Shown here in pieces: positions 7,478 through 15,819 of a stretch of DNA of 64,000 nt (the first letter of the stretch is position 1; the number at the start of each line of letters is the position of its first letter). Position numbers and translations under genes: made by a program. Under the pieces are notes generated by a model. It was not told the origin of the DNA. It made no database searches and saw only the letters and a program-made list of their open reading frames with translations. Where the stretch lies: contig JBCFAY010000008.1 of assembly GCA_038562375.1 (NCBI GenBank), positions 62,001 through 126,000 of the forward strand, in the 5' to 3' direction. The DNA comes from JBCFAY01 sp038562375. GTDB lineage: Bacteria > Bacillota > Clostridia > Christensenellales > CAG-138.

Positions 7478-8659
7478 CTAAACGATATGCTTATTCTGTC
7501 CCGCGCGAAAACCAAAATACAGGAGCAGCAGAGCCGCGATCAACAACAGCACGATCGAAGACGTCCATGTTTTTGTATAATCGGATAAAACCCCGATCAG
7601 TACGGGGCCTGCCGCCGCCAATAGATAACCGGCCGATTGAGACATCCCGGATAATTCGGCGGCTTGTTTATTATTGCAGCAGCGCAATCCCATAAAAGTA
7701 AACGCCAGGCTAAAGCATGCGCCTGCGGCAATTCCCATAAAGACGACCGATATGATGAGCGCGATTATGCCCTTGCTCACCAAAAGCCCAAACAATCCCG
7801 CAAAATAAACCAAGGCTGCCGCCGCCGCAATACCGCGCTGGTCTTTCAGACGGACGGCGACGATGGGCGCGATAAAGGCGGTGGGAAGCGAAACCACCTG
7901 GAACAAAAACAGCAGCCATCCGCCGGTCTCCGTACTGAACCCCCGGCTGTGGAGAATCTCAGGGAACCACGTGACCAGACTGAAAAAAAGCAAGGACTGC
8001 ATCCCCATAAACAGGGCGACGTTCCACGCCAGCGACGATCCCCAGACGGATTTTGCACCCGGGACGCCCGCGTCCGCTTTCAGGACGCCGCCGGGTTTTT
8101 CACATTTTTTCAACTGCGGAATCCAAAAGAGAATTGCGATCACGGCAAACAAGCCCCAGACCATCAGGGAATTCCGCCACCCGAGGCCCAGTTTATCGGA
8201 AAGAGGCACGCTTACCCCCGATGCAAAGGCAGCCGTAAGCGACATCGTCGTCGAGAAGGTGCTGGTCAGCAGCCCAATATTTTGCGGGAATTTGCGTTTG
8301 ATCATGCCCGGCGTAAGTACGTTGCCCATCGCAATCCCCATGCCGACCAGCACCGTGCCGGCAAGCAGGGTCGCGCTTCCCCCCGAGGAGCGCAGCAGCG
8401 TGCCGATCAGCAACAGGATAAAGCCGGAGAAAATCGTGCGCTCTTCCCCTACCCTGTTCCCTATTTTGGATGAGATCGGCGAAAGAACCGCGATGATAAG
8501 CAGCGGCAGCGTCGTAAGGAACCCGGCCAAACCATTGGAAATACCAAGGTCGGACCGTATATTGTCGATCAGCGGCCCTACCGAAGTCAGCGGCGCTCTT
8601 AACGTGCAGGCGATGAAGATAATCCCTAAAACAAGCAGTCTTTTCTCGTGTTTGGGCAT
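7478..8659 (-). CDS. MFS transporter, CynX/NimT-like
   Basis: 393 residues from the ATG at 8659 (GAGGA 11 nt upstream). About twelve hydrophobic segments; the first opens LGIIFIACTLRAPLTSVGPL, the signature of the CynX/NimT (cyanate or 2-nitroimidazole transport) subfamily, and the loop 2-3 region reads SSKIGNRVGEERTI, an MFS motif A variant. The central loop (PQLKKCEKPGGVLKADAGVPG) separates the two six-helix halves. Base composition is somewhat less GC-rich than the flanking genes and it stands alone between its own terminator and a divergent intergenic stretch, so horizontal gain is possible. The substrate is unknown. Confidence 0.85.
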   Translation of the reverse strand: MPKHEKRLLVLGIIFIACTLRAPLTSVGPLIDNIRSDLGISNGLAGFLTTLPLLIIAVLSPISSKIGNRVGEERTIFSGFILLLIGTLLRSSGGSATLLAGTVLVGMGIAMGNVLTPGMIKRKFPQNIGLLTSTFSTTMSLTAAFASGVSVPLSDKLGLGWRNSLMVWGLFAVIAILFWIPQLKKCEKPGGVLKADAGVPGAKSVWGSSLAWNVALFMGMQSLLFFSLVTWFPEILHSRGFSTETGGWLLFLFQVVSLPTAFIAPIVAVRLKDQRGIAAAAALVYFAGLFGLLVSKGIIALIISVVFMGIAAGACFSLAFTFMGLRCCNNKQAAELSGMSQSAGYLLAAAGPVLIGVLSDYTKTWTSSIVLLLIAALLLLYFGFRAGQNKHIV

Positions 8660-8783
8660 AACGGATATTCCTCGGTTTAGATTAAGCAAGGGTTCCACTT
8701 TGGATTTTGCGCGGGCCGGCCGGATCGCATCCTTACGACCGCCGACATTTAGTGAATAATAACATAGTCCAATCGCATATAGC

Positions 8784-8817
8784 AACCACCTACCCAATCA
8801 AAATCGGATAGGTGGTT
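8784..8817 (-). terminator. Strong hairpin between the hydrolase and MFS genes
   Basis: AACCACCTA / TAGGTGGTT arms (9 bp perfect) extended by partly matching inner bases around an AAAA-containing loop. It lies 72 nt beyond the stop of the metallo-hydrolase gene. No long T-tract follows, so it may be a terminator of reduced strength or an RNA-stabilising stem. Confidence 0.4.
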
Positions 8818-8888
8818 CGGTGATGCTGCCGAAGGGTTTTTTCCTCTATGCCGCCTTTAGCCGCGTCGCTTTTTAGCCGTACTCCCCG

Positions 8889-9563
8889 TCATGTGGTTCC
8901 CGGCTGCGCGCCGCTCCGCTTTTTGCGGTAATCCATCAAAAGGATGCGCTTGTTGCCGAGCGATTCCGGCGTGACCGTCGCCTCGTCCGAGTTGAGCCGG
9001 TGCAGCCGCCACGCGGCCGCAAGCCTTAGAAGCTCCGACAGCGGCGCGAGCGCAAAGAGCACGTCGGGCGTCGCGTAGTGCATGGGGATCATCACGCGCG
9101 GCTTGACGATGCTCGCGAGCGAGAGCGCCTGCTGCGCGTCGATCGTATATACCCCGCCCACCGGCGCGAACAGGATATCCGCACGGCCGATCGACGCAAG
9201 CTCCGCCTCGCCGGGCATGTGCCCGAGGTCGCCCAGGTGCACCACGCGCATCCCGTCGATCTCGATGACGAACACCGTGTTCGCGCCGCGGCGCGTCCCC
9301 TGCTCCGCGTCGTGCCAGGTGGGAATGCCCGTGATGGTAAGCCCCTTTGCCTCGTGCCTTCCGGCCTTGTCGATCACGACGGGATCGCCGAGGACGGCTT
9401 GGGTATAATGATGGTCGTGATGAAAATGGCTGCAGGTGACCACATCCGCCTCCACGGAGCCCAGCGCGTAGCCCGTGGCGGGATCGTATGGATCGGTGAG
9501 CACCTTTATTCCCTTCTCCGATGTCAGCAAAAAACAAGAGTGCCCATACCACTTGATCTTCAT
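8889..9563 (-). CDS. UlaG/YtkL-like metallo-beta-lactamase-fold hydrolase
   Basis: 224 residues beginning MKIKWYGHSCFLL, the diagnostic N-terminus of COG2220 (UlaG-like) hydrolases. The metal motif reads CSHFHHDHHY (H-x-H-x-D-H class), with further ligands in GIPTWHDAEQG and HLGDLGH, and HYATPD near the C-terminus. The family includes L-ascorbate-6-P lactonase and many uncharacterised phosphoesterases; the exact substrate is open. It is 18 nt downstream of the ArgRS-like gene on the same strand, so the two are probably one operon. Confidence 0.85.
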   Translation of the reverse strand: MKIKWYGHSCFLLTSEKGIKVLTDPYDPATGYALGSVEADVVTCSHFHHDHHYTQAVLGDPVVIDKAGRHEAKGLTITGIPTWHDAEQGTRRGANTVFVIEIDGMRVVHLGDLGHMPGEAELASIGRADILFAPVGGVYTIDAQQALSLASIVKPRVMIPMHYATPDVLFALAPLSELLRLAAAWRLHRLNSDEATVTPESLGNKRILLMDYRKKRSGAQPGTT

Positions 9564-9581
9564 GAGAATCCTCTCCTACGT

Positions 9582-10196
9582 TCAGATTGCGAGCATCCGC
9601 GCGGCGCAGTCGGCCACGCCGGAGCAGTTGATGTATAGCGCCTGCCTCTCCCTCGGCGCCAGATGATGCGCCATCGTACTCAGGGCGCGCGCCGCCTCGA
9701 GCTTGCGAAGGCGCGCGGGCTTTTTCCCCGGGGAGCGCTGCGGTATGGCGAGCGCGAGCCACAGCGCGCGCTGCACCCGTTCGTCCTGCGGGCAGGGTTT
9801 AAACGGCCTTCGCGCGAGCATCAGCATCCTGCAGATCGCGACATCCACGGGATCGGCCGCGTCCAGCCGGAGCTCAGGCCTCTCGCATTCGTCGATCGCC
9901 CGGCGCATCAGCGCCGTAAGAAGTTCCGGCGTCAGGAAAAAATGCAGATGTCCGTTTTCCTCGCGAACGCCCGCGAACGCTCTCTCCCCAAGGAGCGCGT
10001 TGAGCGGCGACAAGAGCGCCTGTTCCACGCTTTGGGCGACCGCCTTCGCGTCCAATCCCCGCTTTAAGGCGACGGGCGAACTGATGTGCGCGCGCGCATC
10101 CGGGCTTATCATATCCGACGGGAGCATTCGGATGCCCGCCGCCCCGCCGACCAGGCGCGCAAGCGCTTCCTTCGTCAATGTGTGCGCGTCAAACAT
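9582..10196 (-). CDS. Protein resembling the N-terminal and DALR parts of arginyl-tRNA synthetase
   Basis: 204 residues, no catalytic HIGH or KMSKS motif. Residues 35-95 (ISSPVALKRGLDAKAVAQSV... then GHLHFFLTPELLTALMRRAI) read like the ArgRS N-terminal 'additional' domain, in which a chain of small residues and helix is followed by a strand of the form GFINFxLSxEWL. The C-terminal half is all-helical and arginine-rich (RRPFKPCPQDERVQRALWLALA) and could be a DALR-like anticodon-binding fold. The assignment is by eye and tentative. The gene leads the operon with the UlaG-like hydrolase; its start at 10196 has AAGGAGA just upstream. A tRNA-related or RNA-binding role is possible. Confidence 0.6.
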   Translation of the reverse strand: MFDAHTLTKEALARLVGGAAGIRMLPSDMISPDARAHISSPVALKRGLDAKAVAQSVEQALLSPLNALLGERAFAGVREENGHLHFFLTPELLTALMRRAIDECERPELRLDAADPVDVAICRMLMLARRPFKPCPQDERVQRALWLALAIPQRSPGKKPARLRKLEAARALSTMAHHLAPRERQALYINCSGVADCAARMLAI

Positions 10197-10254
10197 GGCG
10201 CATCGCTCTCCTTAAGGGAAAGGGGGCCGCGCAAGGGTTCGACTCTCTTTCCGC

Positions 10255-10290
10255 TGCGCGGCCGCGAACGCGGCCGGCGCTTTCTGTTTT
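10255..10290 (+). terminator. Plus-strand hairpin with T-rich tail
   Basis: GCGCGGCCGCG / CGCGGCC-type stem around a two-base turn, followed by GGCGCTTTCTGTTTTT. No plus-strand gene ends here, so it may simply be a stable stem in the leader of the minus-strand gene. Confidence 0.3.
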
Positions 10291-10399
10291 TATTCTTTCC
10301 GCCGCACGCGGGTTTGCTTCACTTCAAAGGGCGTATGGCGGAACAATCGATGGTTTTTACGCGCTCGGGCGCGCCCCGCATACTTGCGATCCCTTCGCT

Positions 10400-10648
10400 C
10401 GTCCCGGGCTTGCGGTGCGTTTTTATCCCGGGCGGACTAAGCCGCCGCCCGGCGTCAAACGGCTGCGCGATTTAACCGGCAAAAATGCCGGGACTCATCG
10501 GCAGGACACGTTGGGTTAATCGAAAGATAAGCCCAGGCTTTACGCTAAGATGCGGCCACCCGCGGCTGCGGGAAAGATGTGTCGCGCGTCTGAGTTAAGC
10601 CGGTCGGGAATCAAGACAAATTCCGTCCCCTTTGCCTTTTGCTTATTG
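10400..10648 (-). ncRNA. Candidate structured non-coding RNA, minus strand
   Basis: A consensus promoter (10654-10682) fires into about 450 nt without any credible reading frame before the next start codon at 10196. The first 250 nt fold into several stems: CCCGC-AGCC-GCGGG near 10553-10566, GGG..TTATC/GATTAA..CCC near 10513-10534, CCGGCA-TTTT-TGCCGG near 10475-10490 and CCGGGCGG/CCGCCCGG at 10428-10452. GACAC (about 10582) can pair with GTGTC (about 10507), closing the middle stems. Could be a trans-acting or housekeeping RNA or a very long leader. The 3' end is not defined; 10400 is arbitrary. I could not assign it to a named family. Confidence 0.45.
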
Positions 10649-10653
10649 TTACT

Positions 10654-10682
10654 AAGATAATCCCTGTGTTATGAGTTGTCAA
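10654..10682 (-). promoter_or_regulatory. Promoter of the candidate RNA
   Basis: Minus strand -35 TTGACA (10677-10682), 17-nt spacer, -10 TATCTT (10654-10659); predicted start near 10647. Confidence 0.65.
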
Positions 10683-10742
10683 CCAAAAATGCAATTATAA
10701 TTTTTACATCCTGCGTTTTTTGTCATTTGATGTCTCAAACTT

Positions 10743-11450
10743 TTAGAACAGCTCGTCCAACGCCCGCCGCGCCTGAAGGAGATTCTCTTTACGGCCTGCA
10801 AGTTCCCACACGGCGTTTTCCCGGGGCAGCCGCGAGAGCGCATGCAGCGCCGAAAACAGCAGATGCGCGTGGTCGCTCGCAAGCTCGCCGCCTTTGACGG
10901 GGAGCATCGTTTCATCCAGCCCGTCGAACCCGAGCTTGCCGCGGGCCGCAACGACACACGACCCCCCGAGCGTGAGGCCGTAATCAAACCCCTCCGGGCC
11001 CGCGCCGACGCGCTCCAGGCGCACCCCAAAGAGCGCCGCATCCGCCGCGTCGTCCGCGGCCTCGGGGCGAAGGCTCCCCCTGGGCGCGAGCGCATAGTAG
11101 CCGATCGTGATCACGCGGGTGCGCGGGTCGCGGTCCACGGCGCCGAACGCGCCGAACTGCCGGAGCGTACAGCCGGTCAGGCCGGTTTCCTCCCTAAGCT
11201 CGCGCGCGGCGGCGGCGGGAAGATCCTCGTCCATCTCCACGAACCCGCCGGGCAGCGCCCATTGGCCGATGTAGGGATGGTTGCCCCTTCGGATCAGCAA
11301 AACGCAAAGGCCGCCGTCCTCCCTGTTCGGATCAAGCGTAAACACCGCCATATCCACCGTGACGGACGGGCGGCGGTAGCGGTTTTCATCGTACGCTTCG
11401 AGGAATTCCCCAAGCGTCTGGCCCTTGGAGTTGACGGGTTCCTCCATCAT
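10743..11450 (-). CDS. NUDIX hydrolase
   Basis: 235 residues. The NUDIX box is complete: GGFVEMDEDLPAAAA then RELREETGL, the GX5EX7REUXEEXGU pattern that binds Mg2+ and cleaves nucleoside diphosphate-X bonds. The preceding VTVDMAVFTLD and IGQWALPGG strands and the long C-terminal helical extension (HALSRLPRENAVWELAGRKENLLQARRALDELF) resemble the ADP-ribose/NrtR-like NUDIX group, in which the tail can be a winged helix; a DNA-binding role is possible but the tail is short. Stands alone with 120-nt gaps on each side. Confidence 0.88.
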   Translation of the reverse strand: MMEEPVNSKGQTLGEFLEAYDENRYRRPSVTVDMAVFTLDPNREDGGLCVLLIRRGNHPYIGQWALPGGFVEMDEDLPAAAARELREETGLTGCTLRQFGAFGAVDRDPRTRVITIGYYALAPRGSLRPEAADDAADAALFGVRLERVGAGPEGFDYGLTLGGSCVVAARGKLGFDGLDETMLPVKGGELASDHAHLLFSALHALSRLPRENAVWELAGRKENLLQARRALDELF

Positions 11451-11573
11451 CGGTTCCTCCTGTCTGATCGGCGGCGCATCGCCCGGACTAAGGCGGTCCC
11501 TGCGGCAGGCGACGCCGGCAAAGCTATGGCGCCATACGCTTTCAAGACCGGGTCCGGAACGGTTTTGCGGCGC

Positions 11574-12947
11574 TTAGTATACCGGATAGCCCGCGACGAA
11601 CGCGTACAAATAGCATACCCCGGCGGCGCAAAAAACCACCGCGAGCGCCGCGAACAAGGATTTCCCGCGCGCGAGCGCGGCGAGCGCGAGCTGGATCACG
11701 CACAGGCCCGCAAGGTAGCGCGGCGCGCTGAGGAGCCACGTCGCCCCCATCGTGAACGCGAAGTACGCGAGCGCGTAGAGCGTATACCCCGGCCGGAGCT
11801 TTTTGGCGCTCAACAGGAGCACCGTAAGCGCCGCGAGCTGCGAAACGAGGTTCGGCAGCCAAAGTCCCAAAAGCTCCGGCATGTCGCCCGAGGCGAGCGC
11901 CTTGAGCGCGTACTCCGCCTGATTGCCGAATGTGGAAAAAAACAGCCCGAGCCGCTGCGACCAATGCTCGCTCTGATAGATCATGAACTGGAACGGATTA
12001 CCGGTGACCGCGTAGTTTACATACAGATACCCCAAAAATCCGAGCGCGATCAAAAGCGACGCTCCGCCGCGCCCGAATGCCCTGCCCCAAAGCGCGCGCC
12101 CGGAAGCGCCGCTTTTTTGCAGCACGACGATCGATCGCGCCGCCTCGAATGTAACGGGAATTATCAGAAGAAGTCCGGGCGAGCGCGTGAACGCGGCGAG
12201 CGCTCCGCAAGCCCCGGCGAGTACGAACCTGCCCTTTCGCGCAAGGAGAAGGCAGCCGAGCGAAAGCATCAAAAACAGGCTCTCGCTCATGGGCGCACAG
12301 AAGAAGAAGCCCGCGGGCAGCAGCGCCAGGAGGATCACCGCCCGCCATGCGCCCTTGCGGCCAAAGTCAAGGAGCGCCAGCTCGTACAGCAGAATCGACG
12401 CGGCCATGTAGGAGACGGTGGATACGGCAAGCGACGCGGCGAACGCGTCGGGGATCAAGAACATCATGCCGCGGACGGCGATCGGGAACAGCGGAAAAAA
12501 CACGATATGAAAGCGCGGATCGCCGACGGTCACATACCAGTTTTCGGCGATGCCGAGATAGTGCGGCGCGTCCGTGCGCACGAGTATGCCGTACAGCCGC
12601 TCGAACAGCCCGCCCTGATACCCGTATGCCGCCAGATCAAACGCATACGCGAGCGCGAGCACGGCGATGCGGCTCAAAAGCGCGAACAACAGGATCCTGA
12701 ACCACGGATGCAGCCTTCGGCTCTCGCGGCTTAGGGCAGGCGCTTTTTGCGGCCCTTCGGGCTCCGCAGAAAGCGTCTCGAGCGTTGGGCCGACGCAGCG
12801 CACGGCGGCAAGCGCAAACAACGCGGCCGACAACGCGGCGAAAAGGATGCCCGCCGCCGTGGCGTCCGGCTTTAAAAACGCCCAGGCGCAGAACGCCGCG
12901 AGCATCAGCCCGAGAATCGCTATGACAAGCGCCTTGTGGTATCGCAT
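11574..12947 (-). CDS. GT-C fold glycosyltransferase, PIG-V/mannosyltransferase-like
   Basis: 457 residues from the ATG at 12947 (GGAGG 5 nt upstream; the TTG four codons earlier is less likely). At least ten hydrophobic segments. The first external loop after helix 3 carries RTDAPHYLGIAENWYV, in the place of the catalytic acidic loop (W/F-D-A-x-x-Y) of PIG-V-like and other GT-C enzymes; ESLFLMLSLGCLLLARKGRF and AFTRSPGLLLIIP also match that family. Such enzymes use polyprenyl-phosphate sugars to glycosylate lipids or proteins outside the membrane. The acceptor is unknown. Confidence 0.75.
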   Translation of the reverse strand: MRYHKALVIAILGLMLAAFCAWAFLKPDATAAGILFAALSAALFALAAVRCVGPTLETLSAEPEGPQKAPALSRESRRLHPWFRILLFALLSRIAVLALAYAFDLAAYGYQGGLFERLYGILVRTDAPHYLGIAENWYVTVGDPRFHIVFFPLFPIAVRGMMFLIPDAFAASLAVSTVSYMAASILLYELALLDFGRKGAWRAVILLALLPAGFFFCAPMSESLFLMLSLGCLLLARKGRFVLAGACGALAAFTRSPGLLLIIPVTFEAARSIVVLQKSGASGRALWGRAFGRGGASLLIALGFLGYLYVNYAVTGNPFQFMIYQSEHWSQRLGLFFSTFGNQAEYALKALASGDMPELLGLWLPNLVSQLAALTVLLLSAKKLRPGYTLYALAYFAFTMGATWLLSAPRYLAGLCVIQLALAALARGKSLFAALAVVFCAAGVCYLYAFVAGYPVY

Positions 12948-13002
12948 ACGAGCCTCCAAAGCCTTCCTTCGCGCGCCGCCGCCCCGGAAACGGCCGCGGC
13001 AT

Positions 13003-13515
13003 TTAGTCCTCCAAAAGCGAGGTCACACGCACCGGTATTCTCCGATTGCCGCGTTCGTTCAGATATCGAAACAGATCCTTCACCGAGAGACGGATCGACG
13101 CCGTGGAGACGTTCGGGTGCACGAGCACCGCTTCTTCCTTTTCAAGATCCTCGTCCACGAGCACCGTCACGAGCCGTTCGGGGTCGTTGATCAGCCCCAT
13201 CGGCGTGACCGCGCCGGGCAGCAGGCCCAGCCGTTCGAGGAGATACTCTGGTTCGGCAAAGCTCAGCCTCGCCACGCCAAGCTGCTTTGAAACCTCGGCC
13301 GTGCGGAATTTCTTGTTCGCGCCGAGCAGCAGAAGATAAAAATTCGCCCTCTGCCTGTCGCACAAGAACAGGTTTTTGCAGTGCACAACGCCAGCCCGCT
13401 CGTCGACGGCGGTAAGATCCTCCATCGTGCGCGCGTCCTCGTGCTCGATTCTTTCGTAGGGAATATTGAGCGCTTTTAGCGCTTCGTAGACCGGTAGTTC
13501 ACGTGGATCCATCAT
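13003..13515 (-). CDS. YbaK/ProX-type aminoacyl-tRNA deacylase
   Basis: 170 residues covering the whole YbaK/EbsC fold. Landmarks are YERIEHEDARTMED, CKNLFLCDRQRANFYLLLL (with the conserved lysine of the editing site), FAEPEYLLERLGLLPGAVTPMGLIND and VLVDEDLEKEEAVLVHPNVST. This form matches ProX (ProXp-ala), a stand-alone domain that hydrolyses Ala mischarged on tRNAPro. It lies between the membrane glycosyltransferase and rlmH on the same strand, with short gaps. Confidence 0.9.
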   Translation of the reverse strand: MMDPRELPVYEALKALNIPYERIEHEDARTMEDLTAVDERAGVVHCKNLFLCDRQRANFYLLLLGANKKFRTAEVSKQLGVARLSFAEPEYLLERLGLLPGAVTPMGLINDPERLVTVLVDEDLEKEEAVLVHPNVSTASIRLSVKDLFRYLNERGNRRIPVRVTSLLED

Positions 13516-13554
13516 CGTCGGTTGCCTTCCAAAGAATTTATCGGGACTCGCCCG

Positions 13555-14034
13555 TTATTTATGATACGGTTCGCCCGCGTTGATCTTAAACGCGCGGTAG
13601 ATCTGCTCCAGGAGCATTGCGCGGAAAATCTGGTGCGAAAACGTCATCGGCGAAAAGGATAAGCGGATGTTCGCCCGCCGCCGCACGCCTTCGCTCAACC
13701 CGAGCGACCCGCCGATCGCAAAGCTGATCTTGCTCTTTCCCGCGAGCGCGAGCGCCGCGATCTCGGAGGCGAACTGTTCGGAGGAGCGCATTTCGCCGTC
13801 GATGCACAGCGCGACGAGCGTTTCATCTTCCCTTACGCGCGAGAGTATGCGCGCGCCCTCGATGTCGAGCACGCGCTCGCGCTCCGCCGAAGAGAGCTTT
13901 TCGCGGGCGGGCTCGTCCTGCACCTCTATAACCTCGATCGCGCAATAGCGCGAAAGCCGCTTGACGAACTCCTTCTGCGCGTCCTCGTAAAAGCGCTCCT
14001 TGAGCCTGCCTACCGCGATCACCCGTACGTTCAC
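13555..14034 (-). CDS. rlmH: 23S rRNA pseudouridine-1915 N3-methyltransferase RlmH
   Basis: 159 residues, the usual size. Starts with GTG at 14034, whose GTGA overlaps the stop of the CPBP protease gene. The SPOUT knot is evident: FAIGGSLGLSEGVRRRA binds SAM and LSFSPMTFSHQIFRAMLLEQIYRAFKI is the highly conserved C-terminal signature of RlmH. It methylates the helix 69 pseudouridine of assembled 70S ribosomes. In many Bacillota rlmH lies close to walJ and the origin, as here (walJ-like gene one gene upstream). Confidence 0.96.
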   Translation of the reverse strand: MNVRVIAVGRLKERFYEDAQKEFVKRLSRYCAIEVIEVQDEPAREKLSSAERERVLDIEGARILSRVREDETLVALCIDGEMRSSEQFASEIAALALAGKSKISFAIGGSLGLSEGVRRRANIRLSFSPMTFSHQIFRAMLLEQIYRAFKINAGEPYHK

Positions 14035-14975
14035 AGCCCAAGCCACCCGAAATTGGCCGCGAGCATGATTGCGTTCATCGCAAGGAAGAGCACAAACGCC
14101 AGCGTCAGCGGAAGGAAAAGGCCGCGCTCGCGCACCTTCGGCTCCTCAGCGGGCCGCGCCCGCTCCGTATCCGCCGCCGGGGCCTCGCCCGATCCCTGTA
14201 AAGCGGCCCTTTGCAACGCGCGCAGCCTCCTTAAGGTCAGCGCCGTGATGATTGCTCCGAAGACGATATAGCTTGCGATGCCCATGAGCAATTGCTCGTC
14301 GGTGACCGTGGCGGAAGCCCCGGCCGCTTCGCCCGCGACGCTCATAAGCGTCGCCGCGAGGTTATTGACCCCGTGGATGATCATCGCGGGATAGACCGAG
14401 CCCGTATCGTACGCGACGGACCCGAGCACATAGCCGATGAACAGTATCGCGGGCAACGTCAGCGGCTGGAAATGCATCAATGCGAAGACGAACGCGCATA
14501 GCAGCGCGGCCTTGCGCCTGCCCATCGGCCGCCACGAGGAAAGCAGGGCCCCGCGAAAAAACTGTTCCTCGGTGATCGCGGGCACGACGGTAAGCAGCAG
14601 CACCACCGCCAAAAGCCGCCACCCGTCCGTGGGCGGCATCTGCAGCTCATATTGGCGCGCGCCGAGCGCGTCGTACCCAAGGCTCAAAAGCGCGTTGATG
14701 CCCGCGGAAAGCTGGAACAGGCCCCAGCCAAGCAGCGCGCTCCAAAGGATCGTCGGCGCGTTCACGCGCACGCGCCCGTAGGCGGGCGGCTCCTTGCGCC
14801 GCATAAACAAAAGCGTAGGCAGATAGATCGCGCCGAGGGACACCATCAGCGTGCTCAATGCGTAAAGTTGGAGCAGGTCGCTGCCCTTATACACCAGCGG
14901 CAGGAGGAATTCGGCAGCAACGCGCAGCATGGCCACGCCCAGCAAAAGGAATCCCGCTCTCCTGTAGTCGGACAT
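14031..14975 (-). CDS. CPBP-family intramembrane metalloprotease
   Basis: 314 residues with about eight hydrophobic segments. The family motifs are intact: EEQFFRGALL (motif 1, two glutamates), FALMHFQ (motif 2, Phe-x-x-x-His) and MIIHGVNNLAA (motif 3, His-x-x-Asn). CPBP (CAAX/ABI) proteases cut within membranes and, in bacteria, often act in peptide export, bacteriocin immunity or envelope signalling. A polar, acidic linker and a last helix near the C-terminus form an extra tail after motif 3. It is translationally coupled to rlmH (GTGA) and follows walJ by 11 nt. Confidence 0.9.
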   Translation of the reverse strand: MSDYRRAGFLLLGVAMLRVAAEFLLPLVYKGSDLLQLYALSTLMVSLGAIYLPTLLFMRRKEPPAYGRVRVNAPTILWSALLGWGLFQLSAGINALLSLGYDALGARQYELQMPPTDGWRLLAVVLLLTVVPAITEEQFFRGALLSSWRPMGRRKAALLCAFVFALMHFQPLTLPAILFIGYVLGSVAYDTGSVYPAMIIHGVNNLAATLMSVAGEAAGASATVTDEQLLMGIASYIVFGAIITALTLRRLRALQRAALQGSGEAPAADTERARPAEEPKVRERGLFLPLTLAFVLFLAMNAIMLAANFGWLGL

Positions 14976-14986
14976 GATTTTCCCCC

Positions 14987-15784
14987 TTATTCAACGATAA
15001 ACACGCCTGTCGGCCGCTCGCGGCGGGCGACGACGAGCTGGAATTCGCCCTCGGGCACCTGCTGTTCACACAGGATCGCGCGCACCGTCGCAAGCGCGAG
15101 CGGAGCGTAGTTGTTTTCACGGCTCAAATGGCCTAAGATCGCGCTCTTTACGCCGCGCGCGAAAAATTCCGCCAGCGCGGCTCCGGCCGATACGTTGGAA
15201 AGATGCCCGACTTCCGATAATATGCGCCGCTTGAGCGGATACGGATACGGCCCGGCCTTGAGCATGTCCACATCGTGGTTGGACTCGATCAGAACAAGAT
15301 CGCACCCGGCGGCGATATCGATCAAACTTTCGTCGACATGCCCGATATCGGTCATCGTCACCACGCGGCGACCGTTGGCGCTAAACGCGTAGCCGACGCT
15401 CTCCGCCGCATCATGCGGGGTTTTGAACGGGAGTACTTCCACGCCTTTGATGCAGAAGCCCCGCCCCGTCTCGAACACGCGCACCGCGTGCGGCGGGATT
15501 TTGCCAAGCTTATCCTCCATCGCTTCCCAGGTGGCGGCGTTCGCATAGACCGGGATCCCATACTTGCGGCAGAGTGCGCCCGCGCCGCAGATGTGATCCA
15601 CATGCTCGTGCGTGATGAGCAGCGCGTTCACCTGAGAGCAGCAGCGGCCGACGCTGTGAAACGCCCGCTCGATGCTCCGGGCGGGCATTCCCGCGTCCAC
15701 GAGGATATGCGCGTCGCCCGCCTCCAGCAGCGCGGCGTTGCCTGAAGAGCCGCTGAAAAGCGGCGCAAATCTGATTCGTTCCAT
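14987..15784 (-). CDS. WalJ/YycJ-like metallo-beta-lactamase-fold hydrolase
   Basis: 265 residues starting IRFAPLFSGSSGNAALLEAG, the diagnostic start of the WalJ/YycJ family. Metal motif THEHVDHICG and further ligands DIGHV, IESNHD and GHLSRENN are all present. The B. subtilis enzyme is a 5'-to-3' exonuclease-like protein acting at the WalKR locus in cell-wall and DNA-repair control; no walKR is present here. The in-frame extension to 16036 is not homologous and is rejected. A -10-like TATAAT lies only 6 nt upstream of the start codon and the Shine-Dalgarno is weak (AGGG), which suggests a leaderless or nearly leaderless message. Confidence 0.9.
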   Translation of the reverse strand: MERIRFAPLFSGSSGNAALLEAGDAHILVDAGMPARSIERAFHSVGRCCSQVNALLITHEHVDHICGAGALCRKYGIPVYANAATWEAMEDKLGKIPPHAVRVFETGRGFCIKGVEVLPFKTPHDAAESVGYAFSANGRRVVTMTDIGHVDESLIDIAAGCDLVLIESNHDVDMLKAGPYPYPLKRRILSEVGHLSNVSAGAALAEFFARGVKSAILGHLSRENNYAPLALATVRAILCEQQVPEGEFQLVVARRERPTGVFIVE

Positions 15785-15790
15785 TTCCCT

Positions 15791-15819
15791 ATTATAGTAT
15801 ATCTCGCCGAGGATGTACA
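15791..15819 (-). promoter_or_regulatory. Promoter abutting the walJ-like start codon
   Basis: Minus strand -35 TGTACA (15814-15819), 17-nt spacer, -10 TATAAT (15791-15796); only six bases separate the -10 from the ATG. Confidence 0.5.

Noticed and set aside
10228..10258. tRNA-like T-arm (AAGGG-TTCGACT-CTCTT) near 10235
   Set aside because: No acceptor stem, D-arm or anticodon stem can be fitted around it; it is only a chance T-loop in the leader region.
10842..12734. A 630-codon plus-strand frame opposite the NUDIX and glycosyltransferase genes
   Set aside because: Arg-rich shadow spanning two real minus-strand genes and the gap between them.
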